A stretch of DNA of 64,000 nt, taken from contig JAVSGI010000003.1 in the NCBI GenBank assembly GCA_032334235.1, positions 1,364,001 to 1,428,000 of the forward strand. The letters are read 5' to 3'. Position 1 is the stretch's first letter. Each line of letters starts with the position of its first letter. Below are positions 19,054-27,227 of the stretch, one piece after another. The position numbers and the translations under genes are program-made. The notes below the pieces were generated by a model. The model was not told the DNA's origin. It worked only from the letters and a program-made list of their open reading frames with translations, and searched no databases. This DNA is from Paracoccaceae bacterium Fryx2. GTDB lineage: Bacteria; Pseudomonadota; Alphaproteobacteria; Rhodobacterales; Rhodobacteraceae.

Positions 19054-19221
19054 TCATTTTGTTAGGATCAGTTTGCCAGCGCGTGTGATGCGCAGAGTAT
19101 AAACCTGGTCCCGCAAAACGATCCGCGCTTGATTTCCACCATCGGTCAGTTGTTCTGCCGCATATGCGGGTGGTTCGGCGATATAGGTGGGCATCGTTTT
19201 AGCGACAGATATCTGCGTCAT
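19054..19221 (-). CDS. hemP: hemin uptake protein HemP
   Basis: This 55-residue protein ends YTLRITRAGKLILTK, the diagnostic HemP tail. The start ATG at 19221 overlaps the stop of an upstream small ORF by the 4-nt ATGA. HemP genes mark heme or iron uptake loci and are usually iron-repressed; in some bacteria HemP activates the heme receptor gene. No heme receptor or hmu genes are in this window. Confidence 0.93.
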   Translation of the reverse strand: MTQISVAKTMPTYIAEPPAYAAEQLTDGGNQARIVLRDQVYTLRITRAGKLILTK

Positions 19222-19382
19222 GGCTGGCTCCTGCGCTCATTTACCATCCAGTCAAGCCAGCACGCCCACGAACAATCACATGAACCTTGCAGTTCGCTCA
19301 GGATTTCGAGCAGGTCGGTCTGGGCGACCTCGCCGTCGCGCAGGTCGATTTTCGCTTCCGATCTACTTTTCTGCGCCAGCAT
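19218..19382 (-). CDS. small cysteine-rich ORF coupled to hemP
   Basis: This 54-residue frame starts at an ATG at 19382 behind a purine-rich GGGGCAGGG and ends in the ATGA that begins hemP. The first half is charged and the second half holds SCDCSWACWLDWM, with three cysteines and three tryptophans. It lies between the predicted promoter and hemP. No family is recognised. It may be a leader peptide, a small metal-binding protein, or chance. Confidence 0.4.
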   Translation of the reverse strand: MLAQKSRSEAKIDLRDGEVAQTDLLEILSELQGSCDCSWACWLDWMVNERRSQP

Positions 19383-19453
19383 CGGCCCTGCCCCTTTTGA
19401 CCACGAGTGTGCATCGTCGCCCGGGCGGGAGTCGGTCGTGCACAGTTTCCTTA

Positions 19454-19481
19454 AGTTTAGTAAAATACTCAGGAGTGTCAA
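19454..19481 (-). promoter_or_regulatory. iron-operon promoter with overlapping TGA-N9-TMA operator
   Basis: On the minus strand TTGACA (19476-19481) and TAAACT (19454-19459) are spaced by 16 bp. The element TGAGTATTTTACTAA (19457-19471) overlaps the -10 and fits the TGA-N9-TCA operator shape seen before fbpA, with one mismatch. It would drive the small ORF, hemP and the genes after it, about 230 bp before hemP. The rest of 19383-19712 holds no clear gene. Confidence 0.6.
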
Positions 19482-19667
19482 TCCGAGTCTTTCAGTCGGA
19501 AATATTTGCCACCCAAGCACAGGCTTCTTGGGTCCACGACGTTTCGAAGCCACTCGGAAGCGGCTTTGATGATGTGATGGCGCCCCGACGCCATCGATGT
19601 GCCAGAGTAAGTCTGCGATGATCCACACAGGCGGACGGTCCTGTTGCCTGTGGTGCAAGACGGAACC

Positions 19668-19697
19668 CCTGCGCCGGACGGAAGCACCCGGCGCAGG
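19668..19697 (-). terminator. hairpin after tctC, possible terminator
   Basis: CCTGCGCCGG and CCGGCGCAGG form a perfect 10-bp stem with a 10-nt loop, 16 bp beyond the tctC stop. It lacks a clean T-run on the minus strand, so it may work weakly or only protect the RNA end. Confidence 0.5.
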
Positions 19698-19712
19698 GCG
19701 GAACGGTCCGGT

Positions 19713-20705
19713 TCAGCCTTCCACGCGGGTGCCTGTCGCACGGACCACGGGGATCCATGTGTCGCGCTGTGCAGCGTAGTAACCATCGACCTCGGCATGG
19801 GTCTTGGCCGCGGGCACGATCGAGGCCAGTTCCTCGAGACGCGCGCGCATCGCGTTGGACTGCACGATCTCGTTGATCATGCCATTCAGCGCGGTAACAA
19901 TGTCGTCCGGTGTGCCGGCCGGGGCTGCGATCGTGTTCCAGGTCTGGCTGACGAAGCCGGGCAGGCCGGCCTCTTCCATGGTCGGCACCTCGGAAAGAGC
20001 TGCCAGCCGCACAGGGGCAGAGACGCCCAAGGGCCGCACGGCCCCCCCCTGCACCTGCCCGATGGCGGTCAGGGACGGGTCGAACACGAAGCTCAGCCGC
20101 CCTGCGATCAGGTCGACCATTGCCTCGGGGCTGCGCGGATAGGGGATGTGGACCACGCCCCCGGCGCCGATGCGCTGCAAGAACAACGCCCCGGTGATGT
20201 GGGTGGTGGTGCCCGCCGGTCCGGATCCATACTGGAATGCCGCCGGATCGGCCTGAATGCGCGCGGTCAGGGCGGCGAGATCGGCATCGGGACTATCTGC
20301 GGGCACGCACATCACCATCGGAACCTCGTTGATCATCGCGACGCCGCGCAGTGTCGAGGTGATATCGACCGGCAGAGGATCGAACAACGCGATGTTGTGG
20401 ACCAGCTGCGACGACGTTCCGACCAGAAGGGTGTAGCCGTCAGGCGCGGCATTGCTGACATCCTCGGTTGCGCGCATTCCCGACGCGGTGCCGTTGTTTT
20501 CCACGACAATGCTTTGGCCAAGCGCGGGCTCCAGCGCCTCGACAAGGATGCGGGCCACCACATCGGCATTGCCGCCGCCGCCTTGCGCTACGACCAGCCG
20601 GATGGGGCCCGCTGCGGGCCATTGGGCGGCATGGGCCACGCGCGGCAAAAGGGACAGGAAAGGCGCGGCGAGTGCCGAGCCAAGCAGCATACGACGATGA
20701 ATCAT
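19713..20705 (-). CDS. tctC: tripartite tricarboxylate transporter substrate-binding protein
   Basis: This 330-residue protein of the TctC/Bug family has a Tat-like signal (HRRMLLGSALAAPFLSLL, cleavage after RVAHA) and the family pattern PIRLVVAQGGGGNADVVAR and GTASGMRATEDV. It binds a carboxylate in the periplasm for the TctAB membrane pair encoded divergently. The ligand of Bug proteins cannot be read from sequence. A palindrome in the shared intergenic region suggests common control. Confidence 0.9.
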   Translation of the reverse strand: MIHRRMLLGSALAAPFLSLLPRVAHAAQWPAAGPIRLVVAQGGGGNADVVARILVEALEPALGQSIVVENNGTASGMRATEDVSNAAPDGYTLLVGTSSQLVHNIALFDPLPVDITSTLRGVAMINEVPMVMCVPADSPDADLAALTARIQADPAAFQYGSGPAGTTTHITGALFLQRIGAGGVVHIPYPRSPEAMVDLIAGRLSFVFDPSLTAIGQVQGGAVRPLGVSAPVRLAALSEVPTMEEAGLPGFVSQTWNTIAAPAGTPDDIVTALNGMINEIVQSNAMRARLEELASIVPAAKTHAEVDGYYAAQRDTWIPVVRATGTRVEG

Positions 20706-20781
20706 CTTTCGCTCCGGGAAAGCAGGAATGTGAGGGATTGGCTGACCATCAGACTGGCGGCTCCACCTGTTATGTCGTATC

Positions 20782-20796
20782 TGACTAAATCAGTCA
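20782..20796. promoter_or_regulatory. TGA-N9-TCA palindrome between tctC and tctBA
   Basis: TGACTAAATCAGTCA has perfect 5-bp arms TGACT/AGTCA and the same TGA-N9-TCA spacing as the operators before fbpA and hemP. It lies 77 bp from the tctC start and upstream of tctB. It could be an iron-type operator or the site of an unrelated GntR-type regulator. Confidence 0.45.
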
Positions 20797-20897
20797 ACTA
20801 AACGAATCGTGGGGATCGTTTGCAACCTTGGGTGACAGCGCGCGCTGTGCGCAGAACAGGACACAGCCGGAGAGGGTTGCCAAAGCCGGTGCAGCGG

Positions 20898-21359
20898 ATG
20901 TTGCCAGGGTTGGCAATCGCCGCTGTCGGAACCGTCATACTGGTGCTGGCGCAAGATCAGCCCGCGTGGCTTGGCGGGCATGTTGGCCCGGGCCTGATGG
21001 CACAACTGCTTGGGGTGGGTGTGACCGGCCTTGGCGGCGCTTGGGCACTGATCCGTGGGCTGTCGGGCCCGCCGGATCAGACGCGCGCCTCAATGGCGGG
21101 GTGTAGCGCGGGCAGCCCTTCGGCGGGCCTGAGGTTCAGCGGACCTGCGCTTCTAGGCGCGGTGCTGGTCTTTGCGCTGACGCTGCCGGTTGCCGGGCTG
21201 GTTGTTTCGGCGGGGCTGTCTGCTGCGATGGCTGCCTGGGGCGCGGGCGAGCGCAAGGTGCCTGCGCTGGCTGCCACGGTTCTTGGGCTGATGGCATTGG
21301 TTGCGGTGATCGGCGGGATATTGTTGCCGCCGACGGCACCGCTCTGGCCAACTTTGTAG
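20898..21359 (+). CDS. tctB: tripartite tricarboxylate transporter small membrane subunit
   Basis: This is a hydrophobic protein of about 153 residues with four membrane segments, matching the TctB (DUF1468) subunit. I start at the ATG before LPGLAIAAVG; upstream in-frame TTG and GTG codons, nearer the GGAGAGG ribosome site at 20869, are also possible. The gene ends 11 bp before tctA. It is required with TctA to form the membrane channel of this secondary importer. Confidence 0.85.
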   Translation: MLPGLAIAAVGTVILVLAQDQPAWLGGHVGPGLMAQLLGVGVTGLGGAWALIRGLSGPPDQTRASMAGCSAGSPSAGLRFSGPALLGAVLVFALTLPVAGLVVSAGLSAAMAAWGAGERKVPALAATVLGLMALVAVIGGILLPPTAPLWPTL

Positions 21360-21370
21360 GGGCGCCCGCG

Positions 21371-22864
21371 ATGGACATGGCCGCCTGGGCCGCAGGCTTT
21401 GCCTTGGCGCTGACGCCGGAAAACCTGTTCTTGTGCCTGATGGGGGCGCTTTTGGGCACGCTGGTCGGCGTGCTGCCCGGTATCGGCCCTGCGGCCACGC
21501 TCGCGCTGTTGCTGCCGCTTACCTTTGCACTGGAGCCGACCGGCGCCCTGATCATGCTGGCCGCGATCTATTACGGCGCACAATACGGCGGCTCCACCAG
21601 TTCGATCCTGCTGAATGTGCCGGGGGAGTGTTCGGGCGTCGTCACGGCAATGGACGGGCACAAGATGGCGCTGATGGGCCGGGCGGGCCCCGCGCTGGCG
21701 GTGGCGGCGCTTGCGTCGCTGTTCGCGGGGTTGGTCACGGCGGTTCTGATCGCGACGGTGGCCGTGCCGCTGTCATCGATGACCACGGCCATCGCGCCAG
21801 CGGGCCTCGTCGGACTGATCGCACTGGGACTGTTCGCGGCGGCGATCATGTCGCCGGGGCCTGCGCTTCCGGCGCTTGCACTGATCCTGATCGGGGCGGG
21901 GCTGGGGCTGGTGGGCACCGATTTGGCAGGCGGCCAGCCGCGCTTCACATTTGGCATCCCGGAATTGCGCGACGGCATCGGTTTCGTGCCGCTGGTCATG
22001 GGTATCTTTGGCCTGGCGGAAATCATCCGCGCGCTGGAAACCTCGGGGCGGCCCGAAACCATCCGCGGCGTGCGCTGGCCATGGCCCAGTCGCGCCGATC
22101 TGCGGGCGGGCGCATGGCCAACGCTGCGCGGCACGGCCGTAGGCTCGGTCTTGGGCGTGATCCCCGGGGCCAGCACGCTTTTGGCCGCACTGGCCGCGCG
22201 CGGGCTGGAAAGCAGCTTCCCTCCACGCGACCGCCCGCTTGGCACCGGCGCCGTCGCAGGCGTCGCAGCACCCGAGGCCGCGAACAACGCCGCAGCGCAG
22301 GCGGCCTTGGTCCCGCTGTTGACGTTGGGCCTTCCGGGCAGCCCGGTCATGGCCGTGCTGGCGGGCGCGCTGATGATCCATGCGATCCTGCCCGGCCCCG
22401 GCTTCATCGCGCAAAACCCCGACCTTTTCTCCGCGCTGATGGCCAGCCTGATCATCGGCAACATCATCCTCGTTGTTCTGAACCTGCCCTTTGCGGGCGT
22501 TTGGGCGGCGCTCTTGCGCATTCCGTTCCGCAGGCTCGTGCCGGTCATCCTCGTGATCAGCCTGATCGGGGTGCATTCGGTGCAGAACTCGCTGTTCGAC
22601 GTTTGGCTGATGCTCGGCTTTGGATTGTTCGGCTGGGCGCTGTTGCGGCTGGGGCTGGAGCCCACGCCGCTGGTGCTGGGCTTTATCCTTGGGCCTGCCT
22701 TCGAGGAATACCTGCGGCGAACGCTGCTCTTCTCGCGGGGAGACGCTATGGTGCTGCTCACCGATCCGGTAAGCGCGATTTGTCTTGCTCTGATCGCTGC
22801 GGCGGGGATCTGGAAGATCAGAGGGATTTTTCTGCCTGGCCGCAGCGCAGGGGTTCCCAAGTAA
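21371..22864 (+). CDS. tctA: tripartite tricarboxylate transporter large membrane subunit
   Basis: This 497-residue protein of about twelve membrane segments has the TctA signatures GVLPGIGPAATLALLLP near residue 35, YGAQYGGSTSSILLNVPG near residue 68 and a second LGVIPGAS repeat. It drives cation-coupled uptake of a carboxylate delivered by TctC. Its order with tctB and the divergent tctC is standard. Nothing suggests damage. Confidence 0.95.
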   Translation: MDMAAWAAGFALALTPENLFLCLMGALLGTLVGVLPGIGPAATLALLLPLTFALEPTGALIMLAAIYYGAQYGGSTSSILLNVPGECSGVVTAMDGHKMALMGRAGPALAVAALASLFAGLVTAVLIATVAVPLSSMTTAIAPAGLVGLIALGLFAAAIMSPGPALPALALILIGAGLGLVGTDLAGGQPRFTFGIPELRDGIGFVPLVMGIFGLAEIIRALETSGRPETIRGVRWPWPSRADLRAGAWPTLRGTAVGSVLGVIPGASTLLAALAARGLESSFPPRDRPLGTGAVAGVAAPEAANNAAAQAALVPLLTLGLPGSPVMAVLAGALMIHAILPGPGFIAQNPDLFSALMASLIIGNIILVVLNLPFAGVWAALLRIPFRRLVPVILVISLIGVHSVQNSLFDVWLMLGFGLFGWALLRLGLEPTPLVLGFILGPAFEEYLRRTLLFSRGDAMVLLTDPVSAICLALIAAAGIWKIRGIFLPGRSAGVPK

Positions 22865-23057
22865 CGGACATATCGACAGCATTGGAAACGCTGCCGACCG
22901 GCTTCGCTGGGCCACCTCGAGCGGGCCAACTCTGTGCTCATCACGATTGTCGACGGCCAGCCCCGCCCTCGGAACGACGCTGTCATGACCGGGAACCACT
23001 GCCTTCAAGCCCGCCGAACAGCGCGCCAACCGTCCGCTCCGGACCGGGTGTGCTGCG

Positions 23058-23681
23058 TCATTCCAGATTGACGTCGCCAAGGCGCGGAGCGTGGACGTGT
23101 GTCCGTATCAGGAAAGCAGCAATTGCGCCCGCGATAGCGCCGAACAGGTGGGCCTCCCACGAGACGCCCGGCTGACCCGGCAGAACGCCCCAGAGAATGG
23201 AGCCATACAGGACACCGACAAGTAGTGCCGCGCCCAGCGTGATCGGCGAGCGATCCACCAGGCCGCGCGCCACAAGGAAGCCGAACCAGCCGAACACCAG
23301 CCCTGAAGCACCGATATGGATGGCGGAGCTTCCGAAAAGCCAGACGAGGCCGCCGCCGAGGCCAATCACCACGGTGTTCACCGACAGCAAGGCCCGCGTG
23401 GTCGTGGCCACCAGCAGCACACCCATCACCAATAGCGGCGGCGTATTGGCCATCAGGTGCGCGAAGCTTCCGTGCAGGAGAGGCATTGCCATGACGCCAT
23501 CCAACCCGCTGACGTGCCGGGGGATCAGGCCGAAGGCCGGGTTGAAGCCATAACCGATGATCCAGTTTGCGACCTGAACCGCCCAGAGCAGTGCGACAAA
23601 GGCGACAAGCGCCGTGGCGCGCCGAAAGAATGCGCGCATGTGATCCCGATTTCTCATGTCGGCAAAAGTATACGTCTCCAT
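23058..23681 (-). CDS. rhomboid-family intramembrane serine protease
   Basis: From the ATG at 23681 the protein is 207 residues with six membrane segments. The catalytic serine motif GASGLVFGW and the C-terminal histidine in [13 protein letters not shown] are in place. It should cleave membrane proteins within the bilayer. An in-frame start at 23750 adds a basic tail not seen in the family. It stands alone, with no operon partners. Confidence 0.88.
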   Translation of the reverse strand: METYTFADMRNRDHMRAFFRRATALVAFVALLWAVQVANWIIGYGFNPAFGLIPRHVSGLDGVMAMPLLHGSFAHLMANTPPLLVMGVLLVATTTRALLSVNTVVIGLGGGLVWLFGSSAIHIGASGLVFGWFGFLVARGLVDRSPITLGAALLVGVLYGSILWGVLPGQPGVSWEAHLFGAIAGAIAAFLIRTHVHAPRLGDVNLE

Positions 23682-23847
23682 AGCGCCTTCAACGACTTTC
23701 GCGCGCAGCACAGCATGCCGTCTCTGAGTACGCGAATTCGCGGCGGCCAATCCCTTTGCGGCTCAAGCCAAACAAACGGCTGCTTCTGGATAGCGCGATG
23801 CGGCATCCGAGCCTGTTCTCCAGGACGGCTCTGGCCCGAACACGTCA

Positions 23848-24291
23848 TCACTGTCCTTTCGGCGTTACGTCCTTCATCCCCTTCCTCAACAACAGAGCAA
23901 CTTGTTGGGAGGTGAACTTGAACCCCTGTCCGTCCGGGATGCGCTCGGCCGAAACCGGATACGTCGGCCTGCGAGGGTCAATGCCGACAATTCGGAAGGT
24001 CTCGCGACCTGTGCTGAACTGGCGGCCGTAATCGGTGGCAGACAATCCGAATGCCCCGGCAAGTGCCTCAAAGTGTAGCCTTTCCGGGTCGAGCGCAGTG
24101 CCATCTGGGAGCGGGATCGACACGCGGAAGGCGACATCGAAGCCCCATCGCAGATCCACGCTTGTCATGTATTTTGCCTCGACCACGAGACCGTGGCGGG
24201 AAGCGACTTCCTGGCAAGCCTTCAGCATGTCGATGTGCGGGCGCTGGCAAAGCACAGTGGTCAAGTTTCGCGGGGAAGTGGTATTCGACAT
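23848..24291 (-). CDS. protein of unknown function
   Basis: This protein of about 147 residues is soluble, with no signal peptide or membrane segment. The middle contains [19 protein letters not shown] and the end [21 protein letters not shown]. No family is recognised. An in-frame GTG at 24318 is an alternative start. It is the last gene before the tRNA-derived boundary of the integrated element. Confidence 0.55.
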   Translation of the reverse strand: MSNTTSPRNLTTVLCQRPHIDMLKACQEVASRHGLVVEAKYMTSVDLRWGFDVAFRVSIPLPDGTALDPERLHFEALAGAFGLSATDYGRQFSTGRETFRIVGIDPRRPTYPVSAERIPDGQGFKFTSQQVALLLRKGMKDVTPKGQ

Positions 24292-24519
24292 CGCAGGATC
24301 GGAACTCGGAGTTTCCACCAGACGTTACAGCACGCGATGGTGCCGATCAAACGAAGCAGGACACACCCCTCATTCCCTGGCTGCGGCAGAGGGTCAGGCC
24401 AGACGGTTAACGGTGAACCTGCTGCATGAGGGTTAAACCCCGTTTTGATCCGGTTTCGCGCGGTCGGGTGCGGGTTTGGCTACTAACGTGTTGGAATCCT
24501 GCGCAGTTTGGGTCGTTTT

Positions 24520-24537
24520 GTTGACCTATTGTTGACC
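24520..24537 (+). repeat. 18-bp direct repeat flanking the att region, left
   Basis: GTTGACCTATTGTTGACC occurs here and again at 24792-24809, on either side of the tRNA fragment. Each unit itself contains GTTGACC twice. The arrangement resembles arm-type integrase binding sites around an att core. Confidence 0.55.
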
Positions 24538-24553
24538 TGGAATGCGGGCATGC

Positions 24554-24577
24554 AAAAGCCCCGCGGTTAAGCGGGGC
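24554..24577 (-). terminator. Rho-independent terminator of the former tRNA-fMet gene
   Basis: On the minus strand GCCCCGC-TTAACC-GCGGGGC is followed by TTTT. It stands 28 bp beyond the CCA end of the tRNA fragment, as expected for the native terminator of the tRNA gene, so this side is the chromosome. Confidence 0.75.
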
Positions 24578-24604
24578 GTAAGCGATTGATAAACAAGAGG
24601 CTTT

Positions 24605-24651
24605 TGGTTGCGGGGACAGGATTTGAACCTGTGACCTTCAGGTTATGAGCC
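24605..24651 (-). other. 3' fragment of tRNA-fMet, probable att site
   Basis: The minus strand reads GGCTCATAACCTGAAGG with a CAT anticodon, then a T-arm ACAGG-TTCAAAT-CCTGT, the acceptor strand CCCCGCA and ACCA. The 5' acceptor strand and D-arm are missing; what precedes does not fold with it. A 47-nt tRNA 3' half is the normal scar of a tyrosine-integrase element. The matching intact tRNA is not in this window. Confidence 0.8.
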
Positions 24652-24791
24652 CCATCTCCCGGGAGAGCTGCCATCCTGTGATTTCAAGCACTTACAAGAT
24701 AACCCATTGAACGCTAGACGTTTTCTAACTGCATCGCGCCGCAACCAACCGCAGCGGACGGGTCCAAACGGGGAACGAGGTAGTTAGACAG

Positions 24792-24809
24792 GTTGACCTA
24801 TTGTTGACC
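24792..24809 (+). repeat. 18-bp direct repeat flanking the att region, right
   Basis: Second copy of GTTGACCTATTGTTGACC, 141 bp beyond the tRNA fragment on the element side. Confidence 0.55.
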
Positions 24810-24851
24810 CGCCTGAAATCTCGCTTCGACAAGTCAGCGTCCGACACCGCG

Positions 24852-25572
24852 TCAGAATGCAAGTCCCGCAGCACCGCCCCCGCAGGCAGGACAGCGCCGC
24901 TGCCAGATGTCAGATCCGTTTGCCCCGTATCGTTTCCCACAACTGCCGCAGCTCATCACATAGACAACCTGATTGTGATCGTTCCCGGGAAGATCCGTTG
25001 CCTTCAACACCTCTTGCCCGTTCTTGTTCACGTAACCAAGTTTTGTCGTCTTCCCCGCACTTGATCGGCTCCGTGTCACCGCTGGGTTTGCCCTCCCTTT
25101 TTGTTTCTCAGGCGCCTCCCATGGCACACCCAGTATCCATCCTTCAACTTGCGCGACCGCGGCTTCTGGCGGCGTGAGGCTGGGCTTCATTGCCTCAAGC
25201 AGCTTGCCATCCTGGGCAGCCTGCGACAGCCATGCCGCAACGCTGTAGGCGTCGTGCTGATCTGGGGTGCGGCCATCTGCTGGGAAGCTGGCACTCCACA
25301 GCTTCGGATAGGCCTCAAGGATCACTGACTTACCAATCGGGATGTCCCAGCCATCGAAGGGCCAGAAATGGACCCGATCACCCAGCGCGCGGCGGATGAA
25401 TCGGAGCCATGGAATTCCGGCATGGGAGGATTTTGCAACCGAGCCCTGCACGTCAAAATGGAACGCCGACTTGGCGCCAGGCGAACGCTCGTCTGTCAGG
25501 CGGCGCCAGCGCGAGTTTCCCTCCCGGGCGGCTCCATTGCCAACCGAGCCGTTGCGCACAAAATCGACATAT
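24852..25572 (-). pseudogene. RNase H-fold protein with C-terminal zinc ribbon, C-terminal part
   Basis: This part encodes about 240 residues following the IS5-type insertion. It holds DQHDAYSVAAWLSQA, which fits the last acidic residue of DUF429/RuvC-like RNase H folds, and a C-terminal zinc ribbon CGSCG...CPACGGG. Removing the IS and one ATAT duplication joins it in frame to 26883-27227. The whole protein would be about 355 residues and the last member of the nuclease operon. It is disrupted here. Confidence 0.7.
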
Positions 25573-26882
25573 GGGCACCTCTATAAATTGCCCCATCCCC
25601 CGCACTTCGGTATGGTGAGACAGTGAACTGGCATTGGGGATGCAACGATGGCGCAGATGGGTTTTTTCGATCTTTCGGACCGTTACGCGAGCCTCGATGC
25701 CAAAAGGGATCCGCTGGTCGAAATTGATGCCGTCGTGCCGTGGGAGGAGTTTCGTCCGGCTCTTGAGCGGGTCTGGCGCAAGCCTGTTGCGGATCGCAAG
25801 TCCCGCGCGGGGCGCAAGCCGATAGATGCGGTGCTGATGTTCAAGACGCTGGTTCTGAGCGCGCTTTACAACCTGTCGGATGATCAGATCGAATATCAGG
25901 TCCGCGACCGGCTTTCCTTTATGCGCTTCCTGGGGTTGGGCCTTGGTGACCGGGTGCCCGACGCCAAGACGGTGTGGCTGTATCGCGATGCGCTGGCGCA
26001 GGCCGGCAAGGTGGAGGAGTTGTTCGGGTTGTTTGACGGTCATTTGGCGCGGCGGGGCTACATTGCGCGCGGCGGTCAGATCCTGGACGCCTCCATCGTG
26101 CCGGTGCCGCGCAATCACAACACGCGCGATGAAAACGCAACGATCAAGAAGGGCGAGGTCCCCGAGGATTGGGCTGATAAGCCAGCGAAACGGGTGCAAA
26201 AGGATGTGGACGCACGTTGGACGAAAAAGCACGGCAAGAGCCACTACGGCTACAAGAACCATGTGAATGTGGACCGCACGCATAAGCTGGTCCGGCGCTA
26301 CCACGTCACCGACGCCGCTGTGCATGACAGCCAGGCAGTGGATCATCTGCTGATGCAGGGCAACACCGGGTCTGGCGTGTGGGCGGATGCTGCTTATCGG
26401 TCCGAGGAGATGGAGGCCAAACTCCGCGCCTTAAAACTGAAAAGCCACATCCACCGCAAGGGCAATCGGGGCAAGCCGCTGACCGACCAGGCCAAGGGCA
26501 GCAACCGCACCAAATCCACCGTGCGGGTCCGGGTTGAGCACATCTTCGGCGCGCAGGCCAACGACATGGGCGGCACCCTGGTGCGCACCATCGGCTTGGT
26601 GCGGGCGAAGGCCAAAGTCGGCATGAAGAATCTCGCCTACAACATGCGCCGCCTCGGCCAACTGGGTCGCATCAACCCGCACCCAGCCTGAAAACGGTCG
26701 GCCAAGGACGCAGATCGCCCCGCGCATCGCTAAAAACGGCCCTGAACCGAAGGTCCGCGAGGCGAAATGGGCGGCAGATCATAAAAACCAAGGCAACAAT
26801 CGGTCAGCTGAAGGTCGCTGCCGCGCTTCGGGCAGAACCTGCTATGCCGTTGCCGCGAAAACAGTCAAAAATCGAGGTGCCC
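25573..26882 (+). mobile_element. IS5-family insertion sequence, copy 1
   Basis: The 1310-bp element has perfect terminal repeats GGGCACCTC/GAGGTGCCC and a 4-bp duplication ATAT (25569-25572 and 26883-26886). One transposase gene fills most of it. It interrupts the RNase H-fold/zinc-ribbon gene. A second copy that looks identical is at 34321-35630. Confidence 0.95.
25648..26691 (+). CDS. IS5-family transposase
   Basis: This 347-residue DDE transposase has an N-terminal DUF772-type domain (RKPIDAVLMFKTLVLSALY) and catalytic acids in ILDASIVPV, GVWADAAYRS and RVRVEHIFGA. It mobilises the surrounding 1310-bp element. It is intact and open-reading throughout. Confidence 0.95.
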   Translation: MAQMGFFDLSDRYASLDAKRDPLVEIDAVVPWEEFRPALERVWRKPVADRKSRAGRKPIDAVLMFKTLVLSALYNLSDDQIEYQVRDRLSFMRFLGLGLGDRVPDAKTVWLYRDALAQAGKVEELFGLFDGHLARRGYIARGGQILDASIVPVPRNHNTRDENATIKKGEVPEDWADKPAKRVQKDVDARWTKKHGKSHYGYKNHVNVDRTHKLVRRYHVTDAAVHDSQAVDHLLMQGNTGSGVWADAAYRSEEMEAKLRALKLKSHIHRKGNRGKPLTDQAKGSNRTKSTVRVRVEHIFGAQANDMGGTLVRTIGLVRAKAKVGMKNLAYNMRRLGQLGRINPHPA

Positions 26883-27227
26883 ATATGTGTGATCAGCATC
26901 AGTCGGCCAATGCTTTTGAAAATCGTCGAGAAATTGCGGCCAATCCGGCAGAAGCCCATGCACCTCGAAATAGCGCAGGGGAAACGAGAACGCGTGATCG
27001 ATCCCAACGATGGTCGGAATGTCTTCTACCAAGCGCTCCACAAGCCACTCGGCAATGCCGCGCCGCGTCCAGTACTTCTTCGGCGATGGCGGCGGAGCAA
27101 CTTCCTGAGGCGTTTCTTGCCCCTCGGCCATATAGACGCGCAAGCCCTTGAGACTGGAATTGGCAGTTTCGGCACCCGAATAATCGATGCCGATCGTTCT
27201 GACGAAGGGGGGCTGCTTCGTATTCAT
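26883..27227 (-). pseudogene. RNase H-fold protein with C-terminal zinc ribbon, N-terminal part
   Basis: From the ATG at 27227 the fragment reads RTIGIDYSGAETANSS, the first strand and catalytic Asp of an RNase H fold of the DUF429 or RuvC-like kind, then TIVGIDHAFSFPLRYF with a second candidate acid. It stops at the IS5-type element and continues at 25572. The start overlaps the DUF5655 gene stop by 4 nt, so the two were translationally coupled. Confidence 0.7.

Noticed and set aside
24580-24720. complete tRNA gene
   Set aside because: Only the anticodon loop, T-arm and acceptor 3' strand are present; no TGCGGGG-like 5' strand or matching D-arm precedes them.
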